From the NCBI GenBank assembly GCA_035048495.1, contig CM068541.1, positions 8,811,929 to 8,875,928 on the forward strand: a stretch of 64,000 nucleotides of DNA. Direction: 5' to 3'. The DNA is from Euptelea pleiosperma. Its lineage: Eukaryota; Streptophyta; Magnoliopsida; Ranunculales; Eupteleaceae. Every line of letters begins with the position of its first letter. Position 1 is the first letter of the stretch. The notes beneath the pieces are model-generated. The model had not been told where the DNA came from, ran no database searches, and saw only the letters and a program-made list of their open reading frames with translations. The position numbers and the translations under genes are program-made. Positions 41,401-54,190 of this stretch are shown here, one piece after another.

Positions 41401-44400
41401 ATGTCTTCCGGAAGATATATGGCCTACTCGCCATCTCCGTCCACCGCCCCTCATTCTCCTCACATCTCCGGCATTCGCTCTGCAACTAACGCTATTGTTG
41501 AGCAAGAGAAGTAAGCTTCGCAAACCCTAGCTCTTCTAGAAATCAGGAGACTACTATAGTTTTCACTTCTCTTACCTCCTATTCGTGTTTAAGTCGACTT
41601 GATTTGTTCTCCATTTGTGGTTTTTAAGATTTTCGTTTCTCTTTATCCTGGAAATTAGGTGATCTGTTTTTTATTTTTATTTTTTGTATTCAATCTGATT
41701 AGATGTGATCTGTGAATGTTCCTGTTTGAGGATTTTATATTAGATCATACAGATTACGGTGATATCTGCAGAAATTAGGCTTTTTGATGTACTTGATATG
41801 ATTGGGATCTTTTGATATACTTTAGTTATAAAATGATGTGTATTAGTTAATACTGAAAATTGATTCTATGCTTTTTTTGTGTTCTGATGCGACTGGTGCT
41901 TGCGATCTTAGGTTTTCTTTCTGGTACATGCATCAATTTTTTATTTTTCATGCATTTTCGATTATTTATTCTCGGCAATTATGAGCATCGTTTGGAATAA
42001 AGCTGCAGAAAAATTAAGTGACAGATATTTCTAAAATTATATTGTAGTTCTAACACATTTTCCGCGTTTTCTTATTGTTGTTTTTTATGGTTGTAGCAAC
42101 CATCCATTCAAGAATTAATTAAGTCTATAGTCTGATATCTCCTCCTCTTTGTTAGCGTTTGAATGGGTCTGTAGTGTTTAGATTATACTTTTATTTCATG
42201 GCATTAATTATAGTTTGTATATCTCGAAGCGGTTTATGATTAGACATTATGTTTCTTTGCATGTAAACCGGAAATATTCCTAGTGTATAGGTTGTATGCA
42301 CAAATTTCTGTTAGTTACCGGTATCTGCGTAATCAAGTATATCTGATGGATTTAACTGTCTATTTTGGCAGGTATCTCTCTGAGTTATTAGCTGAGCGTC
42401 ACAAGATCAGCCCGTTTATGCCGGTGCTCCCACACAGCTATCGGTTGTTGAACCAGGGTGAGTTTCAAAATCACAATTCGGTTGCATGCATTTCAAAACA
42501 GTGTGAGAAAGATCACTGTTTTTCACTTTCTACTTGTAGAAATTTCAATGTTTTTCTTCTGAAATCCCTTGTTTGCTGATGGGAGAGAATACCTTTACTG
42601 GATAGTACTTTTATTTTTCCTTATTTGTTTCTGGCTGTAGAATAAATCTTACTCAGGCTGTCTGGAAGCGGTTACAATTTCCACTTGTAATCAAATATAG
42701 TGTTATAGTGTGATGGTTTTTTTATTAACTTCAAATATGGGGTGCAACCTTTGCATGGCTGAAAGATGAGAAGGTGTTTCATTTGTTAGGTTTCCTTGAA
42801 GCAGATTATTCAGATATTGTTGGAATTTGTTGCTTTTTGCTATTAATGTTTTATAATAAAAAAAACTTGCCATAGTTGGATGTAAATTAGATATTGTGAA
42901 GGAGGAGGATGTATTTTTGTTGGTAAATGGTGGTATGGATGGATTTTTTTATGCTTTGAGTGTGTGTTAGGGAGTCAATTTGTATTCAATTAGAATAAAT
43001 TAGTGTGGATTTTTTTGTATGATGATCAATGAAGTCCTCTATAGCGTACTCAATATTGCAGATGGAGGTGTTATGAATGCTCTTGCACCATACATCTGGT
43101 TAACTGAAATTTTAGCAGCTATATATTTTTTTGAGCTTGGAGCTTACTTTGTTGTCTCTGATGCATACTTGTTAGCTGGTGCTATTTTGTATGAAGAATT
43201 TGCAGATGTAGATAGAGAGAACAGAGTTAATGACCTACTTGTTGAAAAGTCAGTTTTGGTATTAGAGTTAATGATGTATGTTGAAATGTCAGGCCCCACA
43301 AAACAAAACTAAGTTTTTTACCCCTGCATTAAATTAGCGTGGCCTATTATTTAAGAAAGAGTCTGAAGCTTCTATTAGAGGTGGACTTAATTCAAACGTA
43401 ATCCACACCCCGAAAATCAAATCCAACTCGAATAAGAAAACATTGCACTTGGCTAAAATTTCACTGCACAATTTTAACTCTATCGCCGAGCATGCCCATT
43501 AGGTTTGTGAGGGTGGAGAAGTAGTATTTTCGTTGCATCTAAGAGACTGCAGTAAATCTATTGGGGAGATTAGAAAATGGCAGCAATGGTGTCAAAGTTC
43601 CACTGGTGCTGGTCTAGTTCTTGAATTTGCTTTTGATGATCTGCTAAACCCATGTTCACAGCTTTGTAGGACTGGGAAAATCTCACATGGAGTATAGAAC
43701 TACCAGAAATAAATGAGGTCATTTTACATACCTGAGATGCCAAGATGTTGATGGATTCTACCATAAATTGATAGCATTTAAGGATAACTTGGGGAGATTA
43801 GAAAATGGCAGCAATGGTGTAAAAGTTCCACTGGTGCTGGTCTAGTTTTTGAATTTGCTTTTGATGATCTGCTAAACCCATGTTCACAGCTTTGTAGGAC
43901 TGGGAAAATCTCACATGGAGTATAGAACTACCAGAACTAAAGGAGGTCATTGTACATACCTGAGATGCCAAGATGTTGATAGATTCTACCATAAATTGAT
44001 AGCATTTAAGGATAACTTGGGGAGATTAGAAAATGGCAGCAATGGTGTAAAAGTTCCACCGGTGCTCGTCTAGTTTTGAATTTGCTTTTGATGATCTGCT
44101 AAACCCATGTTCACAGCTTTGTAGGACTGGGAAAATCTCACATGGAGTATAGAACTACCAGAACTAAAGGAGGTCATTGTACATACCTGAGATGCCAAGA
44201 TGTTAATGGATTCTACCATAAATTGATAGCATTTAAGGATAACTGGTTAAACTGGAAACAATGGCTTCAGTGTTGGATACCAATTCATTATCAACTTGTG
44301 AGATGGACACTGACATGTGTGTCGGTGTCTGACACTGTACCAAGTCTTAGACACATTGACCCCAAAAACCAGATGCGCCTACATGGCTGTACATATCATT

Positions 44401-47400
44401 TGACACAGTTAGAGATATTTTTTTAAACATACATTAGCTTATGTTGAGCATACAGTATATAGAGAATGCATTTAGATAAACCGATATTTGTTGAAATCAT
44501 GTAAACAATATAAATAATAGCTGGAAAAATATTTAAATAAATTAAGTTTTGTTTGTCAAAAGAGTGCTGGCGTGTGTCTGACACGTGAAAATAGACTGTC
44601 CTTATTACATAGATTCTCAAGGACCTGGGATTTTAAATTGAGGATGCAGGTTTTGTTCTACCTTTCTATTTCATGACAGGTAGTATTGCTTGAAGCAAGA
44701 AAATTTATAATGCTGCGGTACAAATAACATTGAACCTAACATGCCATGATGGCGACTCTAACATCCTGTTCTTCTTCAGGGTAGTCAACTTGCTGATATT
44801 TCAGTTTATCCCAAATTTTGGGTGTTTTATGTTGATAATTTCTCTGAAAATAATAACTCATTAGGGGACAGTATTAGTGTGATACCCAGATTGATGCATT
44901 ATTATGTGCATACATGGACATGGATGCATTATTTGTTTCTGACACATCCATGAACTCATGGATTGGCACTTGTCTGGAATTGCCCATCTTTTGAAAAAGC
45001 TTGATTAAGCACCAAGAATAATACCTATTTTGTTGATAAATAATTCAAGTTTCTACTTGAGTCATTTCCTTCAGTTTTTGTTGAGTTCCCAATCAAGTTG
45101 GCATTTTGGAAAGCCAGAAAAATCAAAATTCTCTGACTGTCCATACAAAATTTAAGAATTTGAAAATATATGCACAAATAAATACCAAGGAGATAAGAAA
45201 TCTAAATTGTTAAATAATGCATTTAATACGGTTTAATGTAATAAGTACTCCATTAAGTGGATCACTGTCTTAAATGCAGTAGTTTTTATTTTCTTATAAC
45301 AGCAGATATGTAATCTTTGGTTGCCCTATTCCCATATTAATAGTGTACTTTTAACGTAGTAGGTAATTTATGTGATATATTAACTACTTTTGGCAAGATC
45401 TCATTTTGTGGATCTATATCTATTATCAACACTTAATGTGTTTTGAATTAGATACCCAGCATTGGGCACATTAACTTTTTGCCATAATTAAGCCTTTCCA
45501 ATGATATATGTTTCTATATTTAGTTTAGGTTCAATTTCTTCGTAATGTTTGTCCTACTAACATCATACAGAACTAAACTACATGTTTTTTCTTCCCCTCT
45601 AGGTTACGTTGTCTAAAAGAATAATTTTATTACATGGGGAGAGTGCTAATTTTGAATTAACCCATTTAATTGACCCATATTGTCTTTCCATTTTGTGGTG
45701 AATGCTGACTAATTTCTTAACAAATGCTAACTGGTGTACATCTTATTCTTGAAATTGACATTTTGGAGCAGAAATATTGCGTGTAACCACACTGTTGGGG
45801 AATGCATCACTTTTAGATCAAAGTGGGCTTGAACATGCTAGCTCCTTGACATCTGGAGGATTATTTTCAAATAGAGGAGCCGATATGAATGGATGGGCGT
45901 CAGCATTTCAATCAGAAGTACGGATACTAACCATTAACATAACTTCTTTTCCGTCTAATTATTACTTCTCTTCAGAAGCATTGCTGACTTAATTTCTTAC
46001 ATCTAGTGCTAACTTGAATTGCCTTATTTGAGTGCTGATATTTTGAATTCCACTTTTGCTATGGCTGGCGGTCTGCGACTAACATTCATCAAGGAATAAC
46101 TAGAATGTTTTGTTTACAATCTAGATTTGTAATAATCAGAAAACTGGCGATGTCCGTTTCTTCTTTATGTCAGGACAAAATAGGTTACCTAGTTTATCCT
46201 CAAAACCTTTCTTCTCGTGCAAAGTCATGATGCATGCTAAAAGGAAAGCCCCAAAAGCAGAAGCATCTATAATGCGAGCATTAGTTCAACATTCAGTGGT
46301 GCTGAGACATTGAGGACCCCTTCCTGTGTCTGTAGACATGGCCATAAGCCTTTGGATTTTGCACCAACCAAATAGTTTTTATATGGTCTGTTTTTTCTTT
46401 TTTCGTGTTTTAGTAATTCCTCCCTTTTTGTGGAAATGACTAAACTATGGGGTTTCAGGTTTGAAATCATTTGTTATGTTATTTTCCTGAAATATCTGAT
46501 CAGAAGTTTGTGCAGGATGCAAAATTCCACATGATTGATGAGCCAAACTCTTGAAAACTTGCATGATGCATTTTTAGTATGGGAAATATAGAATTATAGA
46601 GCTTAAGGACCTTCCAGGATCTTGCTAGAACATCAGCATGATTTTTTGGTCGTGTTAGATTTTCTATCTGATGGATATATCTTTCTTTTGTTTGTTTTTT
46701 GTCAACTTTTTCGCATACGGATTACATGTTTCTTTCTGCTGCCCAACGTTTGGTACTTGTTTTTTTTTTTTTGCATGCAAACCTCAAAGGTTTCTCTGTT
46801 AAATGAAATGTTGTGGTCTTTTATATATGCCTTCTGAAGCAGTTCCTCAACCACCGTAAAGCCTAATGTGTTTCATTACATTTAACAACATATGGAGTTG
46901 TATTCTGCAGCAATTAGGATTATTACATCCTTCATCAGCACAAAGCTGGCTTGGATCACAAGGTAGCTCGTCAGGTCTTATTGTCAAGAAAACAATCAGG
47001 GTGGATATTCCTGTAGACCAATACCCTACTGTATGTAACAGACTTCTTGCTCCTTTCTGATAATTACACGTGTAGTTGACATTTAACTGTTTACATACTG
47101 TTGCAGTACAACTTTGTGGGGCGCCTCCTTGGTCCTAGAGGTAACTCTCTTAAACGGGTGGAGGCAAATACCGAGTGTCGTGTCCTGATCAGAGGGCGTG
47201 GCAGCATCAAGGATCCTACTCGGGTAACAATAATGTTACTTTTATAACTGTTGCTCATACATGCATGCAAATGGACAGACACATCTATACATGTTAGACA
47301 AGTTTAAATAAGGAAGCTAAAAGACTAGTCTTTGGCCTGTATGTTTGGAAATAGCATTTATTATCCTGCCACCTCACACTATTTCCACGTCTCCTGAAAA

Positions 47401-48824
47401 AGTGCTTCATCTTATCACGTGTCTTTGGCTTGCATGCGTAATTACATAAATACATTCTCAGTGGCCATATGCAAGAAATGTCAAAGACTCATGACAATTT
47501 ATAATTAGTCATAATGGAAGCAAGTCCCTTGGTACCTGGAACCTTCTGACACTTCTCTGATTGTATTGAATACCACACACACACACACACACACACAAAT
47601 AAAAAATAAAAAAAACTGTGATATTGAGTCACCTTCTAACCTATCCAGAATTTTCTCCAATTACTAATTAAATCTTAAGCCTGAATATCTCATAAGCAAT
47701 TCGATCTTTGGTTTCTGATTTGTCTACAATAGGTTTTTCATAAGCAGTCACATCATTCAAGATGCTATCATTTATTTCCTTTCCAGCTAACTCTACTACC
47801 AAACAAAACACTATCTCCAATACCTGCCTTGGCTAAGCCATTTCTTACCATGCAAGTAGACCTCCAAAGACCCAATGTATACCTTGACGATAATTCCTAC
47901 ATTCCCACCCTCCATAATCGCGTTTCCATATTTTTCATGGATTGCCATTTTAGGCATATCTTTAGTTCCATTCCATATCTGTGGATCTGTTTACTAAGAG
48001 GTGTCTATATCTTAACATAATCTTGTTTCTATCAATTCCCTCATTCTTATTGGGCTTATGAACTGTGGACGTCCTTTTCCAAACAAATATATACATATGG
48101 GTACGTGTGTGTGCTTTCAGACAAAAAGTTCAACAATGATGATTTTTGGGCTACACGACCCCGTACAATATGGGTGGGTAAGTGAATTTTTTTTTATTTC
48201 ATAATGTTCCACATTGTGAACACGCCATCTCCATATATTTGTATATGTTACTGTTTTTTGCATAAGGATATCTTTTGTGCTACATTTAGCGAGTTTCCCA
48301 ACCATATCACGCTACATTCCTGTCTGAGGTTAAAATAACCACGAGACCATGTTTATCTATTTTTATCATGAATGTTATATTGTTCATGTTTTTATTAGTT
48401 ACTACTGTTTTCTTTGATAGGAAGAAATGATGAGAGGAAAACCAGGGTACGAGCATTTGAATGAGCCCCTGCACATACTCGTGGAGGCAGAATTGCCAGT
48501 TGAAATAATTGACGCTCGTCTGATGCAAGCGCGTGAGATCGTTGAAGATTTGCTCAAGCCTGTGGTAACTTTTTGCCTCCCTTCCCCTACTAAATTTTAA
48601 TTTATTTTTCTTGTGCAATGATTTCATTTCTACAGCCCTACTGTCACACTCACTATTTTTTTCTCTCGATCCAGGATGAATCTCAGGATTTCTTAAAGAA
48701 GCACCAGCTCCGGGAGCTAGCAATACTCAATGGTACTCTCCGCGAGGAAGGTTCACACATGTCCGGCTCTGTGTCCCCCTTCCACAACAGCCTTGGTATG
48801 AAGAGGGCAAAGACAAGGGGGTAA
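41401..48824 (+). CDS. STAR/QUAKING-type KH protein, SPIN1-like, 7 exons
   Basis: Exons 41401-41510, 42372-42457, 45772-45917, 46911-47030, 47107-47223, 48421-48564 and 48675-48824 join with GT-AG introns and correct phases into 290 codons plus stop, close to the length of the plant family. The protein starts [14 protein letters not shown]. It then has a STAR-type N-terminal segment (about 36-66: [20 protein letters not shown]). A maxi-KH domain spans about 137-240, with the RNA-binding loop GPRG near 163-166 ([15 protein letters not shown]) and [13 protein letters not shown] conserved tail ends GMKRAKTRG. The family (Arabidopsis At3g08620-like, rice SPIN1) binds RNA; SPIN1 is linked to flowering control. 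Intron 2 is 3.3 kb and repeat-bearing. The start is chosen from family N-termini and the leader context. Confidence 0.93.
43563..44242 (-). repeat. Three tandem 228-bp units, antisense gene-like
   Basis: Units begin GGGGAGATTAGAAAATGGCA at 43563, 43791 and 44019 and are nearly identical. On the minus strand each unit reads [13 protein letters not shown], then a GT…AG segment of 60 bp (GTATGTA…TTTTCCCAG), then [20 protein letters not shown] and a stop after IAAIF. Exon-like coding with consensus splice sites in every copy suggests a captured piece of some gene. I do not recognise the source. The array lies inside intron 2 of the plus-strand KH gene. Confidence 0.75.
44280..44610. repeat. Remnant with GTGTCTGACAC inverted words
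   Basis: GTGTGTCGGTGTCTGACACT near 44316 and GTGTGTCTGACACGTG near 44572 bracket about 250 bp of AT-rich DNA. This resembles plant repeats rich in GTGTC/GACAC. Boundaries and class are unclear. Confidence 0.35.
47574..47597. repeat. (CA)n microsatellite in KH intron 5
   Basis: A run of about 11 CA units, followed by AAATAAAAAATAAAAAA. It is far from splice sites. Confidence 0.9.
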
Positions 48825-49560
48825 CCATGAATCCCTCATCTAAGTGGGCCTCCTGAGAGCTTGTGTGTTAATTTCTCTCCTGTGCCAGCCAATCACATGC
48901 GACAGTTGCTGTGCCAGCCTATGCCCCGATCGCCATCGAGGCACTGGCAACGATGTGTGTCGGTTCTAACTTATTTCCATATGAAGTGTGCATATCTGCT
49001 ATTGGAGGAGGTTCGGTAATAGTATGATAGTAGTGGAAGGGCCATTTGGGGATCCAAGGTTTGTGCCTGTTGCTTTAGCAAGTTTGGTTGAACCAAACGT
49101 CTCTCCAGTGTCTTTCTCGGTATTGTTGGTATTTGTTATATATGCTTGTGACGACGGTGTTGATGTAGCAATTGCGGCAGTTGTGGGGAGAAACTAAGAT
49201 TTGGTTTGTGTGCAAAAAAAAGGAGAAACCTACCCTATGGAGGGTCAGAGCAAAGTGTTTCCTCCAACCCTCTCCTTTGTATGACACCTACCCCTTAACT
49301 TGTTCCAACCCATATTAAAAATTTAACCAGGTTTGAGCAAGTAAAGGAGTACGTGTTGTGTGATGGGGGAGGGTCAGAGGGACCTCTGCAACGACTGCCC
49401 TATAGGGAAGGTAAGACTCTATTTGTACTACCAGTGTAGATTGTGTTTAGTTTTGGGGATGGTATTCTTCGTTAGCATGGGTATTATTACTTTCTCTAAT
49501 TTTGTTCTTTTTAGATTGTGGCAACTATTTTTGTGTTTACTCTTGAGATAATGCAGGCTT
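48825..49560 (+). other. KH gene 3' UTR and downstream
   Basis: It directly follows the TAA. Moderately GC-rich, unstructured sequence with CAATCGATGG-free, mixed composition. Short frames near 48988 and 49360 have no domain resemblance. The transcript end is not resolved. Confidence 0.4.
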
Positions 49561-50990
49561 TTTGGGTATGCTGTTGTTCGGTGGACGGCTGTTGCCACAC
49601 CGGGGCAGTGTCGTTGCCATTACTATTTCGGCTCCTGCTTGGAAAGTAGTGATCACTTATCTTCTCAAGCTACCAAGATGAATGGTCTGGATTGCTGGGT
49701 CAGAGCACTGCATGCAGTGTGTGGTACCTGACACCACTACTATGTACTGTTACCACTGTTGGATTGTGTCAAACAGGGTGGCTTGGGTCTTCACAACATC
49801 TCTTAAGTTTGACAGTCGTTCTCCGGCCCAGACTGAAAAGCCATCAGGCTGGTGAGGCTGAATGACTGCCCAAGTATTTTTTATTTATTTTGGTGGGAAG
49901 CTCCCGAACATGTGACATCATGGTTGCGGTGGGATACTCAAACAAATCGGAGGCGTGAGCCCATGAAATTCAAAGTATCACCTATGATCTCATCATGGTG
50001 AAACTGCAGCATCACTATCGGTCAACTTCAAGTGCTTAATTAACTGCTCCATTAACAGAAACGACTGAGCGGCTGCAGGAAGGTATGCTGCTTACTTAGA
50101 TGTGACTGGTGGATCACATGTTCCTATCGGCCATTTACCCCACTTCCCTCCACATTTCAACAAGTGGACATGCTATAGACATACAGTCATGGATAATTAT
50201 AAGGTGAGATCCTTCCGAATGGCGTAAGAGAATTCATACAATTCTCTTTCTCGTAGTTGAAGAAACTGCCCAACTTAGTCTTATGCTGATGGATCATAAT
50301 CATTTTCTTCTTGAAGAAAATTATTCTTTTTCATAAAATTCAAGATTTTATGAAAGTTTATTCATGTAGAAACATCTTTTTTTCTGGTACAAAAATTACA
50401 ATCCAAATTCCAAACAGGCACTAGTAAAATCAATTATATATCAAAAATCAGAAAACAAAAGAAAGATGGGTGAAGTCCTTACCATTTGCATTTACTCCGG
50501 TCATTCGTAGAGTGAATTTGGTTTCTGTTGTTGGTGTAAAACAAGAACGAGTTCAGTTGAGCAGCGTATATTTCCAAAAATAAAAAAGATAAGCAAATGC
50601 AGTCACCGGCAGTGAGTTCTGTCATTCATGCTCCCAAGCATCCTCTAAACATATATATTCTTGTAACACAACTATATAGTCCAAACAAGGAACAAATATA
50701 GAATCAAACAATTTACTGAAAAGATATTTTTTTTCCAAAACTGACTTAAAAAAAGATCTAGGTGAATCCAGGCATAATTTTACTTTCAAACTCTGCATTA
50801 AATCATTAAAAAAAAATGAGAAAGAAAACTTACATGTAAACTGAATAAAATAGGATTCAATGCGAGTATCATCGCATTAGTGCTCTAGATTTAGTATTAA
50901 ATTGTTCTATATTTTTAAGGTTTACTATATTAATATGCGCAAATTTAGCATTAACGAAGGGCGTATGCCACGTAACAATTAAAAAAAGAT
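49561..50990. other. Intergenic DNA without gene
   Basis: I see no reading frame, terminal repeat or RNA gene that I can support here. Confidence 0.4.
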
Positions 50991-50998
50991 TCAGAATT

Positions 50999-51270
50999 TT
51001 TTTTTTTTTTGATAAATCAAGCATATATTGAATGAGAGAGATCGAGAAAATCTCAAAGTACGTACACGACACAGAAAGAGAGAAATACAGAATAAGAAGT
51101 ATCAAATCTAAAAACCATAGCACTGAAGAAAATGCCTCATCTCTGAGAAGATGCTGCTCAGCTAAATTGGAAAGCCTTAATACTCAAAATGATTTCATGC
51201 AAGGAGCTTTCCTTTCCTTTCCTATGAAGACTTTCCTATTGAAAAGCAGAAACAACGATATTGGTAGAGT
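50999..51270 (-). mobile_element. 5'-truncated LINE 3' end with poly(A)
   Basis: A run of T at 50999-51010 is the poly(A) tail of a minus-strand insertion. Next to it, GAGAGAGATCGAGAAAATCT corresponds to GGAGATCGAGAAGATCTCAA in the LINE fragment at 57519, and TGCCTCATCTCTGAGAA to CCCCTCTCATCTCCGAGAA. Both are tails of the same LINE family, heavily truncated. Confidence 0.65.
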
Positions 51271-51563
51271 AATCTACCTGTAGTTCTTGAACTATTGAGG
51301 CTTCGAATTCCTCAACTCTGGTGACCGGACCGACTGGATAGGGAATCCGCCACAAGGAATGGAATTACAGAGGTATTGATCTTTAATTGCAATGATAATT
51401 CTATTCTAATCGAGTCACTGGACACTTACTTTCTGCGAATATAGACTTAAAAATTAATAAAAGAAGGCCACAAAATTAAACTGGTATAAATTCAAACAAT
51501 ATTTATCAAGAATTTTAATCTTTGATATCACTAATTTCTTAAATAGTTACATCATTTATTGTA

Positions 51564-52105
51564 AGGCTCTGTATGGTGATCAACAAAAAGTTTTACAGAA
51601 AAGTGTGATGACATTTAGGCCTTGCTTAGTTCGCTGCACTGGGATGCATTTTGCACTCCGGTGCAAATGCGGTGAGTTGCATTGCAGTCGCTCACCGCAG
51701 TTTTTGGGCTGCACATGCTTGCATCCAATTTCTTAAAGAGTTTGCAAGGGCTTGGCAACCACTTGCACGCCCCAACCAATAACGCGTAATCCCAAAACTG
51801 TGACAAGTGAGTGCATTGCATCCGATTTGCATTGAACCGGGCAGGGCGTAAGCTCTGTATGGTGATCAACAAAAAGTTTTGCAGAAAAAGGATTTGTAGG
51901 TCACGCAGATGTATGGTGATCAACAAAAAATTTTACAAAAAAAGGATTTGTAGGTTGGGAAGCGTTTATATAGAAAAAGTTTTATGACATTTATATGCAA
52001 AAATCATTTCTATAAAACTTATGTAGGACAACCATACATAGCCTTATATCCGAAAAAACATTTCTGAAAACTTATTCAAGGAAACCATGCATAGCCGAAT
52101 TGTTA
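51564..52105. repeat. Cluster of MITE family E with a nested foldback
   Basis: GGCTCTGTATGGTGATCAAC then AAAAAGTTTT occurs at about 51565 and 51851, with a shorter GTATGGTGATCAACAAAAAA at 51911. Inverted ends (ACAACCATACATAGCCTTA) lie near 52028-52045. Between the first two copies sits another inverted element (about 51618-51848; GGCCTTGCTTAGTTCGCTGC … GCATTGAACCGGGCAGGGC). Confidence 0.55.
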
Positions 52106-52720
52106 TTTTTTATGGTAAGGGTGGGATTAGGCGGACCCTTAACTGGACTTAATGAAAGAAAATTTCGTTCCTTATGACCATTCATATCATCATCTACAAA
52201 TTTACTAACAAAGAAGGAAAATCAGATGAATGAACAGCAATTTCTCCACCATTAAAACAAAAAAAAAAGATAAAAAATTCAAGGGTTAGTTTGCTTCTCC
52301 ATGTATGCAAAACTTCCTACTCCTTCAAACCTGCAAGCAATTTGAGAATTTTATTTGCTAAGGCTCTTCCTTTCCAGTCTTTCGAAAGGAAATAGGAAAT
52401 TCAGCACAATGGGAAGTGAAAGCAAAATAGAAATTCCATCGTCTTTGCAAATAATACCACCATATCTAGCACTGTTTTTTCTGATTGAGCCATTGCTGTT
52501 AAGAGCATTTCGTGATCGAACGGACGCAATCCGTTGACACCATCTTGTATAACAGAGAAGGTGCATTAAATGATTTTTATATTTAGTATAGACACAAAAA
52601 ATATAGAGCAATGCATAGAAATCAAATATTTACACGTGGCCAACGAGGATGTCATATTTCATAGGTTAGTGTATTTATTGAACCTCTATGTAACACTTGA
52701 ACTCTATCCATAAAAAAAAA
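52106..52720. other. Intergenic DNA without gene
   Basis: AT-rich DNA with short frames on both strands near 52355-52611 that lack domain features. Confidence 0.4.
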
Positions 52721-52722
52721 AT

Positions 52723-53050
52723 TGATGATGGTGTCCATCGTCAAAGTTGATGACGGACACAGTGTAAGCTACATGGCACACTATTAGAGGCTACTGATCG
52801 TATGGATGTTTAGCCCATTCCTAGATAGACCTAAGTAACAAAAATCAGCATGATTAGCTATTTCTAACCTTAGAATCCGAGTACCCCAAGTACTGCTAGA
52901 AATCCACATTTAAAAATAGAACATGAAAAAGACTAATCCAACAAATAGACGTTACTAATTAGGATGAATTTTGGTATGTAGGTCCAACTAGGGATAGGCC
53001 AAACATCTATTCGGTCAATGGTCTTTAAGAGTATGCCGCATGTAGTCATC
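52723..53050. repeat. MITE family A copy, diverged
   Basis: The left arm has GATGACGGACAC, GATCGTATGGATGTTTAGCC and CAAAAATCAGCATGATTAG. The right arm is inverted: TAATTAGGATGAATTTTGG, GTAGGTCCAACTAGGGATAG then GCCAAACATCTATTCGGTC. The terminal bases are eroded. Confidence 0.6.
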
Positions 53051-53660
53051 CCCTACTTACATTAATAATTTGTGTTAGAAATTCTTCTTCTTCTTCTTTA
53101 TTTCTTTAGCTGGTTGAATCTTTTGTAATTCTTTCCACCTCTTCTTTTTTTGCTTAAAAAAAAATCAGATTATTCTCCAACAAGGGGGCTAAACATCCTT
53201 GACATCAATATGCCCAAAAAAATATCTTAAGTACGACCACTGATCGACTATATTGAGATCGAAAAATTTCCTGCATCAAATTTTTTTTTCCTTGTTTTCA
53301 GAAATGACTGCTCTGCAAGACTGCCAAGTATGAAATAAAAAAGAGAAAAACAAAACTCACAGTATGATACAGTTACCAATCAGAGTAAAATTAGTCTTTT
53401 CAAGCCACCTGCCACTGTATAGTCTTAAATTGTTAAAAAAGATAGAGAAAGATAATGGAAAATTTATTAAATTGTTGAGAGTACCAACCACATGGTTTCT
53501 CCACCTAAGTCTCTTCTTTAAAAACATTAAAAACCACTAGGACTCTTACTCCTTGTTTTTATATTTCCTTATATCTCTTTCATTGCTATCTCATTTCTCA
53601 ATCCCCATTATGCTTTTTTTTTAGAGGGAAATTTTCAAAATCTATTCTATAACAATCTTC
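53051..53660. other. Intergenic DNA without gene
   Basis: AT-rich with a (CTT)n run near 53081-53098. No gene or element boundaries seen. Confidence 0.4.
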
Positions 53661-53669
53661 ACCTTGGAA

Positions 53670-54035
53670 GGGAGTACAACTTTGATGACACGCACTGTCA
53701 TCGACGCCAATGACAACGCACAATATGAGCCTCATGGCACACTTTTAGAGGATTCTGACCGTATGGATGTTTGTCCAATCCCTAGATGAACCTATAGACC
53801 AAAAATCAGTCTGATTAGTGATTTTTACGTGTTGGATTGGAATTATTTTCATGGGTTGATTTTAACCGTGGGAATTTAAGGTACAAAGATCCAAAGGTTT
53901 GAAATCACTAATCAAGCTGATTTTTGGTTTGTGGGTCTATCTAGGGATTGACCAAACATCCATACGGTCAGAATCCACTAAGAGTATGTCACGTGGCTCA
54001 TATTGCGTTCTGTCTCTGTCATCAATGTTTTACTT
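53670..54035. mobile_element. MITE family A, complete copy with TSD
   Basis: A 366-bp foldback. It starts GGAGTACAACTTTGATGACA and ends GTCATCAATGTTTTACTT. CCTTGGAA lies at 53662-53669 and again at 54036-54043 (extending to 8 of 9 bases). The arms carry GACCGTATGGATGTTTGTCC, ACCAAAAATCAGTCTGATTA and the core TTATTTTCATGGGTTGATTT. Confidence 0.8.
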
Positions 54036-54190
54036 CCTTGGAATGTGTTGGTCGCACTATCTTTCATTACCAAAATACCCCTGCTTCAGTTTATTCCTCT
54101 TTTCGTGTTTTTATCTAGAGTACGGGTAGTTTCGTCTTTTCCTACCTATTTGCGTTAATTATGGAGACAATAATAAATGCCCATTGTTAG

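Noticed and set aside
43019..43312. A 97-codon open frame in KH intron 2
   Set aside because: It is hydrophobic and leucine-rich but shows no recognisable motif, lies in an intron, and lacks splice-border context.
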